Shown here in pieces: positions 52,778 to 60,078 of a stretch of 64,000 nucleotides of DNA (positions are counted from its first letter, which is position 1; the number at the start of each line of letters is the position of its first letter). The stretch is from JBCBKP01 sp038521625. GTDB lineage: Bacteria > Planctomycetota > Phycisphaerae > Phycisphaerales > UBA1924. The position numbers and the translations under genes were made by a program. The DNA lies in NCBI GenBank assembly GCA_038521625.1, contig JBCBKP010000013.1, positions 16,395 through 80,394 on the forward strand. Reading direction: 5' to 3'. The notes beneath the pieces were generated by a model. It was not told the DNA's origin, made no database searches, and saw only the letters and a list, made by a program, of their open reading frames with translations.

Positions 52778-52822
52778 GGATTGCAAATCCGTTATTCGTG
52801 GGTTCGAATCCCACCGCGGCCT
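52778..52822 (+). repeat. Right copy of the 45-bp tRNA-Cys direct repeat (att-like)
   Basis: Identical to 50473-50517. It carries the anticodon stem to the discriminator base of tRNA-Cys but no 5' half, so it is a tRNA fragment and not a gene. The HPt gene starts 30 bases beyond it. Confidence 0.9.
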
Positions 52823-52851
52823 TTCATCTCCCCGCCCGCCGGGCCTTCGCA

Positions 52852-53217
52852 GTGAACGACCGCGAACACCTCCCGATCGATCTCGACCCGCTCCTCGATC
52901 GCTGCCTCGGCGATCGCGGCTTCGCCGCGGACCTGCTCGACCGCTTCCTCCAGAAACTGCCCGAGCGCGTCGAACGTCTCGCCGCGGCCGCCCTCGCACT
53001 CGACACGGGCGAGGTCGCGCGCGAGGCGCACACGCTGCGCGGCTCCGCGATGAATCTCGCCGCGGTCGATCTTGTCGACGCGATCGATGCGCTCGAATCC
53101 GCGATGGATCGGCCCACCGGACCGTCCGAGGCGCTCGCGGCCCTCCGCGCCGAAGCGGCCGAGCTGCTCGACCACAAGCAGACGCTCCTCGCGTGCCTCC
53201 GCTCTGGCACGCCGTAG
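52852..53217 (+). CDS. Free HPt (histidine phosphotransfer) protein
   Basis: 121 residues from a GTG at 52852. The four-helix HPt signature is intact: EAHTLRGSAMNLAAVDLV with the phospho-accepting His60 and the Gly64 and Ala66 that pack beside it. HPt proteins shuttle phosphate between receiver domains in phosphorelays. No sensor kinase or true receiver gene is next to it; instead its stop lies one base from the stop of the first of four proteins that end in HPt-like domains without a histidine. It may have been the gene next to tRNA-Cys before the island inserted. Confidence 0.85.
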   Translation: MNDREHLPIDLDPLLDRCLGDRGFAADLLDRFLQKLPERVERLAAAALALDTGEVAREAHTLRGSAMNLAAVDLVDAIDALESAMDRPTGPSEALAALRAEAAELLDHKQTLLACLRSGTP

Positions 53218-53218
53218 C

Positions 53219-54325
53219 TCAGGCCGCGTCGGCCGTCAGGCGCGCCGCGATCTCCGCCGCCCGTCGCAACGCGTCCTCCGCGAGACGGGCGTCGTTCGGC
53301 GACGCGAGCCGATCCCGGGCGATCTCCAGAGCCCGCGCCAGCGTCGGGAAGCCGAACATCTGCGCGTCATCGACGAGCTCGCTCGCCATCGCCGCCGCGA
53401 GTTCGATCTCGCCGCGCTCGAACGCCTCGCCGGCCTCGGCCAGGCGCGGCTTGGCCATCTCGATGAACGCCTCGATCGGCTCGCTGATCCCCAGGACACG
53501 CTGCAGGACCGATCGGACCTCCGCGTCGACCGACGGGATCTCGATCTGCTCGGCGCACAGGCTCACGGCCAGCAGCAACGCGTCCGCGTTGATCGGCGAC
53601 TCGAGCACCGCGCTCGGACGCAGGCCCGCAAGCTCCGGGGCGTCCGCCGCCGCCTCTCCGGACAGCGCCACCAGCAGCGGTCCCTCGAACCCGCGCGACC
53701 GCATCGCCCGCATCGCGTTCTCGAAGATCTCCATCGGGTCCGGCTCGATCGCGACCACCAGATCGATCAGCTGCTTCTCGTAGTACGTCAGCGCCTCCTC
53801 CGGCGTCGCGAACGTCGAGGCCTCGAGGCCCGCCAGCACGACCGCCGAGATCGCTCGCTCGCGCGCCGCGCCCTCCGACGCGATGACGATCGCACGCCCG
53901 AGGCACCTCTCGCCGAGCCCGGCGCTGCTCAGAACCTCGTTGATCGTCGCCTGGCTCACGAACCGCCTCGGGTCGATCTTCGTGCCGAACCGGATCCCGA
54001 ACCGGTGGCCGTGCCCCTCGATGAACTCGCACCATGCGATCTCGCCCGAGACGCTCACCCGCTCACGCGATCTCGTGTCCAGGCGCAGCAGGCAGCGACG
54101 GCCCGGGTACATGAACGCCGGCGACTCGCCCGCCAGGCCGCCGGCGGACAGATCGACCCCCCGTGCCGGCACGTCCACGAGCGTGCCCGTGTGGTCCTCG
54201 ACCCGCATCTCGAGCGCCGGGCAGGAGAACGAGAAACGCGACATCGCCCGACGCGCGGGGCTGCGCTTCCTGCTTGGGACCCGCCCGGCCATCCCATGCG
54301 GCGGCGGTCTCTCGCCTGACGACAT
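53219..54325 (-). CDS. PilZ - receiver-like - HPt-like protein, paralogue A
   Basis: 368 residues; ATG with GGAGAG 8 bases upstream. Residues ~28-125: PilZ domain with the c-di-GMP motif DLSAGG at 58-63 and an Arg-rich stretch before it. Residues ~143-258: alpha/beta receiver-like fold (RAIVIASEGA, IDLVVAIEPD, RGFEGPLLVAL, VLESPINADALL); the phospho-Asp position is Ala and the conserved Lys is Ser. Residues ~280-365: four-helix HPt-like domain in which SELVDDAQMFGFPTL aligns with HTLRGSAMNLAAVDL of the neighbouring HPt protein, Ser315 replacing His. Predicted to bind c-di-GMP but not accept phosphate. Confidence 0.75.
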   Translation of the reverse strand: MSSGERPPPHGMAGRVPSRKRSPARRAMSRFSFSCPALEMRVEDHTGTLVDVPARGVDLSAGGLAGESPAFMYPGRRCLLRLDTRSRERVSVSGEIAWCEFIEGHGHRFGIRFGTKIDPRRFVSQATINEVLSSAGLGERCLGRAIVIASEGAARERAISAVVLAGLEASTFATPEEALTYYEKQLIDLVVAIEPDPMEIFENAMRAMRSRGFEGPLLVALSGEAAADAPELAGLRPSAVLESPINADALLLAVSLCAEQIEIPSVDAEVRSVLQRVLGISEPIEAFIEMAKPRLAEAGEAFERGEIELAAAMASELVDDAQMFGFPTLARALEIARDRLASPNDARLAEDALRRAAEIAARLTADAA

Positions 54326-54518
54326 CGCGGTCTCTCCGATTCCGACCGCTGCCTATCGGCGTGGGGATCGGCCGCCATAAGCCGACCCGGGTGGTTTCCC
54401 CATGCTCGACCACAGATCCGCGCCCGACCGCCCCCGCGCCCCCGCGAGCCCGCACCGGGTGGACCCCCCGGTCCCCCGGGCCCACGGGACCCAGAGCCCC
54501 AGAAACCGGACAATGACC

Positions 54519-55616
54519 TCAGGACCCGGCGCCGGGCGCGTCGGCCAGCGCCGTCGCCCGCAGCCGCGACGTCATGTGCAGCGCCTTGCGCATCGGATCT
54601 CGGAGGATCGTCGGGTCCGACGGGTTCTCGATCAGCAGCCGCTCGATCCGAGTCAGCAGCCGCGCGTACACCTCGAATCCGAACTCCGACGCCGCACGCT
54701 CGATCGGCTGCAGCATCTTCAGCGTGTCGTTGGTCCGCCCGTCGATGAACGCCCGCTGTGCCTGCGCCATCGCCCGCTTCAGACTCATCACGAACGTCGC
54801 GCTCGCCTCGGCGGCGCCGACTGTCGCGGGCGTCGGGCCCTGCAGCGGGACAGCGGAAGTCGGGAACTCGATCTCCGCGACGACATTGCTCAGCAACTCC
54901 AGCACGGTGTCGAACCCCGATACGTCCCGCATGATCACCAGCCGCCCCAGCTCGGCCGCCTCCAGCGACCTGGTCGAACGCCCGCGTTGCGACTGCACCA
55001 CCACGGGCCCATCAAATCCCTCGCGACGCATCGATTTCACCACACGGCTTAGCGCCGAGACTGATGAACCCGCGACCTCGACCAGTGTGTCGATCGGCGA
55101 CTGCTCGTACCGCTTGCGCGCCGCCAGCACCGTGTCCACCCGCTCCACCTGCATGCCCAACTGCACCAGCGCATCGCCCACATGGTCCGGCTTGTCGCTG
55201 CTGAGAGTGACCAACAACGCGACACCGCTGCAGTGCTGAACCGGCGCGGGCTCGCTGCTGGCGCTAAGAACTTCCTCGCCCACGAAGTCCGCCGGATCGA
55301 TCGGGTGCGTGAACCGCACCTGCACCAGGTGACCCTGCTCGGGCACGTACTCGCACTTCAGCGTCATGCCCTCGGCGAGCATCGGCCCACCGTCCCGGTC
55401 GATGAGCAAGACCCGGCAGCGACGGTCCGGATAGACGAAGGGCCTGCTCCGCAGGCAGACGCCGTGCGCCGAGATGTCGACGACCTCCGCGGTCACCGGC
55501 GCGAGGTGGCCCGTCGGATCCTCGATCTCGACGGCCTGCTCGCGCGCGGTGTAGGGCAGCCGCTCCGTCCGCGGCTGAATGCTCGTGTCCATCGAGATCG
55601 GACTCCGTTCGTGCAT
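54519..55616 (-). CDS. PilZ - receiver-like - HPt-like protein, paralogue B
   Basis: 365 residues; ATG with GAGGGT 6 bases upstream. PilZ domain with RTERLPYTAREQ and DISAHG (47-52); receiver-like fold (GVALLVTLSS, PIDTLVEVAGS, EGFDGPVVVQS) with no phospho-Asp; C-terminal helical domain in which QPIERAASEFGFEVY holds the HPt helix pattern with Gln303 at the His position. The conserved spine CRVLLIDRDGG and FTHPIDPADFVGEE in the PilZ part is shared with paralogues C and D. Separated from paralogue A by 193 bases with no other feature recognised. Confidence 0.75.
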   Translation of the reverse strand: MHERSPISMDTSIQPRTERLPYTAREQAVEIEDPTGHLAPVTAEVVDISAHGVCLRSRPFVYPDRRCRVLLIDRDGGPMLAEGMTLKCEYVPEQGHLVQVRFTHPIDPADFVGEEVLSASSEPAPVQHCSGVALLVTLSSDKPDHVGDALVQLGMQVERVDTVLAARKRYEQSPIDTLVEVAGSSVSALSRVVKSMRREGFDGPVVVQSQRGRSTRSLEAAELGRLVIMRDVSGFDTVLELLSNVVAEIEFPTSAVPLQGPTPATVGAAEASATFVMSLKRAMAQAQRAFIDGRTNDTLKMLQPIERAASEFGFEVYARLLTRIERLLIENPSDPTILRDPMRKALHMTSRLRATALADAPGAGS

Positions 55617-55796
55617 CGGTCACCCTCACCAGTTGGTGGGGGCATCGACCCCATGGGGTGTCTGCTCCACTCGAATTCGAGGATTTGCAGACCGGGTGAT
55701 CCCAAATGGAGTCACGACGCGGGGACACCTCCCGCCGGTCTGCTCGGACGGCGGTCGAACGGCTCTCGGCGGGCCGATAACAGGCGGGCAGACCCC

Positions 55797-56924
55797 TCAG
55801 GCCACGCGAGCCGGCGGCACCAGCCGTCCAGCGATGTGCGCCGCTCGACGCATCGCGTCCCGCGCCCGCGCCGGCTCGCCCTTATAAGACTCGAGCCTGT
55901 CACGCACGCGCTCCAGGGCCTGCGAGAACAGCGGGAAGCCGAACACCTTGGCGTCACGCTCGAGCGGCTCGAGCAGGCGGACCGTATCGCCCGACCGGCC
56001 GTCCTCGAACGCGCGACGCGCCTCGCTGACCGCCCGCTTGGCCGCGGGCACGAACATGCAGACCGCCTCGGCCACCTCCGGCTTCGATGCCAGCTCGCCG
56101 GTGATCGGGCCGCTGCCGGTCGGCAGATCGATGTCGTCGGCGAACTGCTCGGCGATCGAGAACAGCCGCTCATCCGACGCGCTCGTCGAGACCACGCTCA
56201 GGCGGTCGATGCCCGCCTTCCCGATCGCCTCGATCTTGTCCAGGTCCGTGCACAGTGTCGCGATCGGCCCCTCGAAGCCCTCGTAGCGCATCGACTTCAC
56301 GATGCCCAGCAGCGCCGGCGCCGACGTACACCGCGACTCAAAGACCCCGTCGATCGGCGCCTCCTCGTACAGCGATCGCACCTCGGGCGTCGACGCCACG
56401 GTCCGCACGTTCAGCCCGACGCTCCGCAGCGCGTTCGCGATGCGATCCGCCGCCTCGTCCGAACCCGCGACCACGACCAGCCCCTGGTCCGGCAGCACCG
56501 CCTCGCCCGCGCCCGCCTCGCGGATCAACTCCTCGGCAACGAAGTTCGACGGCTCGATCGGCTGCTTGAACGCGACGTTGGCGCGATGCCCCTTGCCGAC
56601 GATGTACTCGCACATCACGATCGTGCCGTCGACGAGCATCGTCCCGCCGTCCAGATCGACGAGCAGCACCACGCAGTGGCGGTCGGGGTACAGGAACGGC
56701 CGGCTCTCGAGGCAAAGCCCCCCGGCCGACAGGTCCACCGCACGCGCGTCGATGGCCGTCAGATTGCCGCCCAGATCGGCCACCTCGACCGACTGCCGGT
56801 CGGCCGTGTATGGGTACCGCGCGTGCTTGCGGCGGTCGCCGCCCGAGAACGGATTGCCGACGTCCTGGCTCAATTCCGTGCCCCCTTGGCTGCACTGCAG
56901 ATCGGCCACTCGCGGGACGGGCAT
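55797..56924 (-). CDS. PilZ - receiver-like - HPt-like protein, paralogue C
   Basis: 375 residues from the ATG at 56922-56924 (a GTG directly upstream is possible). It has the clearest PilZ domain of the set: RRKHAR (31-36) and DLSAGG (64-69), both c-di-GMP motifs, then CVVLLVDLDGG. The receiver-like part reads GLVVVAGSDEAADR, PIDGVFESRC and EGFEGPIATLC with no phospho-Asp. In the HPt-like end, EPLERDAKVFGFPLF has Glu319 where His belongs. 180 bases separate it from paralogue B. Confidence 0.75.
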   Translation of the reverse strand: MPVPRVADLQCSQGGTELSQDVGNPFSGGDRRKHARYPYTADRQSVEVADLGGNLTAIDARAVDLSAGGLCLESRPFLYPDRHCVVLLVDLDGGTMLVDGTIVMCEYIVGKGHRANVAFKQPIEPSNFVAEELIREAGAGEAVLPDQGLVVVAGSDEAADRIANALRSVGLNVRTVASTPEVRSLYEEAPIDGVFESRCTSAPALLGIVKSMRYEGFEGPIATLCTDLDKIEAIGKAGIDRLSVVSTSASDERLFSIAEQFADDIDLPTGSGPITGELASKPEVAEAVCMFVPAAKRAVSEARRAFEDGRSGDTVRLLEPLERDAKVFGFPLFSQALERVRDRLESYKGEPARARDAMRRAAHIAGRLVPPARVA

Positions 56925-57188
56925 CACCGCCCCGCCCGGTCCGCCGTCCGATTGCGCAGGTCCCGCGGTTATGGGGTCCAGACCGTTCCGCCCGAGAGCC
57001 CGAACCGGGGCGGCCGCCCGGCGCGGTCGCTCGATCCCGCGACGATCCCCTTCGAACCCGCTGGGGTCTTGGCCCTAAGTCGCACTTCGTCGTAGGCCCG
57101 ATGAAACGTCTGATCCGGATCCGAACGGGTGCGATATGAGCAGCGCCAACGCCCCGAGATCTGCCCGGGCGAAGAACCTATGCCGCGC

Positions 57189-58295
57189 TCACGCCGCGGC
57201 GTGAGCGCCGCTCATCAACTCGATGTCGTCGAGCGACTCCGAGGTTCGCAGCCTCGCTGTCATATGCAGCGCCTTGCGCATCGGGTCGCGGAGCCTCGTC
57301 GGATCTCCCGAGTTGTCGATGAACAGCTGCTCGATCCGAACCAGCAGCTTGGTGTACGCGTCGACGTCGAGCGCTCCCGCCGTCGGGATCATCTTGCGGA
57401 TGAAGCGCAGCGCGTCGGACATCCGCCCGTCGAGGAACGCACGCTGCGCCTCCGCCATGGCGCGCTTGAGATCGATGACGAGATCCTGATTGATGTCGTC
57501 GGTGGCCTCGTCGTCCCCGGGCTGGCCGCTGTGCAGCGGGTCTTCCGAGGTCGGAAACTCGATGCTCGTGATGACCTCCTCCAGCGTGCCCGCCACCGCG
57601 TCGAAGTCCGACGCGTCCGGGACCATCACGATCTCGCCGAGGTCGGGCGAGCGCAGTTCGGGGCTGCCGAGGCTCGCCGGCGGGAAGACCACGACCGGAC
57701 CGTCGAACCCCTCACCGCGCATCGAACGCACAACGCCCGCGATCGCCGAGGCCGGTGACTCCGCGAAATCGATGAACGTGTCGATCGGCGAGTCCTGGAA
57801 CCTGGCCCGCGCGGCCACGAGCGTGTCCGCGGTCATGACCTCCATGCCGAGCGCCTCCAGCACGCCCGTGACCGCGATCGCTTCCGGCGTGCCCGAGCTC
57901 ACCAGCAGCGCCGTCCCGCTCGATCCCGACTCGCGCGTCGCGTCCATCACCGAGTCGGCGATGAAGTCCGCCGGATCGAGCCGGTGTGAGAACTTGATGC
58001 GCACCACATGTCCACGGTCGGGGAGGTAGTCGCACGCGATCGTCTCGCCCTCGACGATCATCGTCCCGCCGTCACGGTCCACCAGCAGCGCCGAGCACTT
58101 GCGCGCGGAGTACACGAAAGGCTTGCACTGGATCTTCGCGCCGCCCGCCGACAGCTCGATCACCCGACCCGGGATCTCGATCATGCGGCCGATGGGGTCG
58201 GCGATCTCCACGCGCTGCTTGGTCGCGTGATAGGAGTATCGAATGTCGCGACGACGCTCGATACCGAAACCCGGGATGGTAGCTGCTCCGCCCAT
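57189..58295 (-). CDS. PilZ - receiver-like - HPt-like protein, paralogue D
   Basis: 368 residues from the ATG at 58293-58295, which has a perfect AGGAGG 8 bases upstream. PilZ domain with RRRDIR (14-19) and ELSAGG (47-52; Glu for the usual Asp); receiver-like fold (GTALLVSSGTPEA, PIDTFIDFAES, EGFDGPVVVFP) without phospho-Asp; HPt-like end where RKMIPTAGALDVDAY places Arg300 at the His position. It is the first gene of the array in transcription order. The ~200 bases upstream (58296-58497) are A+T-richer than their surroundings and probably hold the promoter, but no clear -35/-10 pair is seen. 261 bases separate it from paralogue C. Confidence 0.75.
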   Translation of the reverse strand: MGGAATIPGFGIERRRDIRYSYHATKQRVEIADPIGRMIEIPGRVIELSAGGAKIQCKPFVYSARKCSALLVDRDGGTMIVEGETIACDYLPDRGHVVRIKFSHRLDPADFIADSVMDATRESGSSGTALLVSSGTPEAIAVTGVLEALGMEVMTADTLVAARARFQDSPIDTFIDFAESPASAIAGVVRSMRGEGFDGPVVVFPPASLGSPELRSPDLGEIVMVPDASDFDAVAGTLEEVITSIEFPTSEDPLHSGQPGDDEATDDINQDLVIDLKRAMAEAQRAFLDGRMSDALRFIRKMIPTAGALDVDAYTKLLVRIEQLFIDNSGDPTRLRDPMRKALHMTARLRTSESLDDIELMSGAHAAA

Positions 58296-58462
58296 TCTCG
58301 GTTCCTCCTGAGGGCCCGAATCAAGTTCGACCGCCCGGCGAAGGAGCATGACTCACCCGATTCGAGCCGGCTTAGTTTGGGGTACTCATCCTATGAACTT
58401 TCAAGAGCGGCAAATCCAAATTTAAATCGGATCTCGGAGGGCGAGATCGCCTATTCAGCGGC

Positions 58463-58496
58463 AAAAAGGGCGTTTTTAGAGCAGCAGAGCCGCTCT
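58463..58496 (-). terminator. Candidate terminator of serS
   Basis: On the minus strand an 8-bp hairpin with one G-U pair (AGAGCGGC-TCT-GCTGCTCT) overlaps the serS stop codon and is followed, after AAAAACGCCC, by five T. The T-run is a little far from the stem, so this is a weak call. Confidence 0.4.
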
Positions 58497-59919
58497 ACTT
58501 TCCCGAGATCGCGTCCCGCGGAAAGTAAGAACGCAGCGCGTCGGGCACACGCACCGAGCCGTCCGCCCGCTGATGCATCTCAAGAATCGGGATGAGAATC
58601 CGCGGGCTCGCCGCCACCGTGTTGTTCAGGCTGTGGCAGAACGCCGTCGCCCCCTTGCCCCCCTCGCCGCCCGGACGGCAGCGCAGGTTCAGCCGGCGGC
58701 ACTGGAAGTCGTACAAACGGCTCGCCGAGTGCGTCTCGCCGAAGTCACCCACGAAGCCCGCGCCAGGGTCCTCCGGATCCGCCGCCTCGCCGCGCCCGGG
58801 CATCCAGCACTCCACGTCGATCATGTCCGCGTTCTTCGGGCCCAGATCGCCCGTGCAGCACTGCAGCAGGCGGTGCGGCAGCTCGAGCGATTCGAGCAGC
58901 TCGGTCACGTACCCAAGCATCCTCTCGTGCCACGCCCGGCTCTCCGCCTCGTCCGGGCGGCAGATGACCACCTGCTCGACCTTGTCGAACTGATGGATCC
59001 GATACAGCCCCGCCGTGTCGCGACCCGCGGCCCCCGCCTCGCGACGGAAGCACGTGCTGACCGTCACGTACCGCAGCGGAAGCGCCTCCTCGTCCAGGAT
59101 CTCGCTCTGGTGCAGGCCCATCAGCCCGACCTCGCCCGTCCCCGTCAGGTACAGGTCGTGCCCCGCCCCGCGCGCCCTCTCCTCGATGTGGTACGCCTGC
59201 TCGCGCCCCGACGGGAAGAACCCCGTCCCCGTCATCGCCTCCTCGCGGACGATCACCGGCACCGACATCGGCGCGAACCCGTGACGCTCGGCCATGAAGT
59301 CCATCGCGTACCGCAGCACCGCCTGGTGCAGCCGCATCCCGTCGCCGGTCAGCACGTAGCTGCGAGAGCCCGACAGCTTCACGCCGCGCGGGAAATCGAC
59401 CAGCCCGAGGTCCTCGCACAGCTCCAGGTGCGTCTTGGGCCTGAACCCCCGGTTCGCCTCGAAGCTCTTGGACCAGTCCCAGCCAGCCGGCGCCCATCGC
59501 CGGATCTCCACGTTGTCCTCGGCCGAGGCCCCGACGGGCACGTCGCCGTCCGGCGGCTGCGGGATCTGCAGCAGGATCCCGTCCAGCTCCGACTCCAGCT
59601 CCTTCAGCGTCTCCTCGAGACCCTGGATCTCGCCCTTCAGCGCCGCAGGCCTGGACTTGATCTCCGCGATCTCGGCCTCGAGCCCCGCCCGCTCCTCGCC
59701 CTCGGCCGACTTCAGCCGACCCGAAAGCCTCCCGATCGCCGGCCCCGTCTCCTTCGCGAGCTTCTTCTGCTCGGCGCGCAGCGACTCCGCCCGCTGCATC
59801 GTCTCGCGTCGTCGGGCGTCCAGGGCGACCGCCCGGTCCACGTCCGCGTCGATGTTCTTCTTCCGGGCGCCCTCGCGGAACCGCCCCGGGTCCTCTCTCA
59901 GCAGCTTCAGGTCGATCAT
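58495..59919 (-). CDS. serS: Seryl-tRNA synthetase
   Basis: 474 residues from the ATG at 59917-59919. N-terminal coiled-coil arm (about 30-110, rich in Arg/Glu/Lys), then the class II catalytic core: TGTGFFPSGREQAY, motif 2 FRREAGAAGRDTAGLYRIHQ and motif 3 SLNNTVAASPRILIPILE. The enzyme charges serine onto tRNA-Ser. Motif 3 has NNT where E. coli has NGS/NGT, as in several other phyla. Length is normal for the family (E. coli 430, slightly longer here). It is divergent from the FHA-GspE gene. Confidence 0.95.
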   Translation of the reverse strand: MIDLKLLREDPGRFREGARKKNIDADVDRAVALDARRRETMQRAESLRAEQKKLAKETGPAIGRLSGRLKSAEGEERAGLEAEIAEIKSRPAALKGEIQGLEETLKELESELDGILLQIPQPPDGDVPVGASAEDNVEIRRWAPAGWDWSKSFEANRGFRPKTHLELCEDLGLVDFPRGVKLSGSRSYVLTGDGMRLHQAVLRYAMDFMAERHGFAPMSVPVIVREEAMTGTGFFPSGREQAYHIEERARGAGHDLYLTGTGEVGLMGLHQSEILDEEALPLRYVTVSTCFRREAGAAGRDTAGLYRIHQFDKVEQVVICRPDEAESRAWHERMLGYVTELLESLELPHRLLQCCTGDLGPKNADMIDVECWMPGRGEAADPEDPGAGFVGDFGETHSASRLYDFQCRRLNLRCRPGGEGGKGATAFCHSLNNTVAASPRILIPILEMHQRADGSVRVPDALRSYFPRDAISGK

Positions 59920-60078
59920 GGGCGGGCAGTGTACGGACGCGCGGGAACCGCCAGCGATCCCCGTGGTACCATCGTCTGCCGCGGCCGGGCCGCGCGATCG
60001 GCCTGAGCGGACGCCCGATCGCCGTGCCCGGATCTTTGTGCGGGGATCGGCCAGGGTTGCGTCCGCCTGTGTGAGAAG

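Larger units (their letters stand above)
50473..52822. mobile_element. 2.3-kb tRNA-Cys-flanked genomic island without a visible integrase
   Basis: Bounded by the 45-bp repeat. Composition changes inside: lines 50941-51000 and 51001-51060 are 55 and 57 % G+C by count, against 78 % for 49681-49740 outside. It holds three tandem paralogous exported-protein genes and one truncated reading frame, all on the minus strand. No integrase, transposase or excisionase is recognisable, so it is either decayed, a minimal satellite mobilised in trans, or a fragment. Confidence 0.7.

Noticed and set aside
52798..52851. Reading the HPt gene from a GTG inside the tRNA-Cys fragment
   Set aside because: The added 18 residues are translated tRNA sequence; the GTG at 52852 starts directly at HPt-like sequence.
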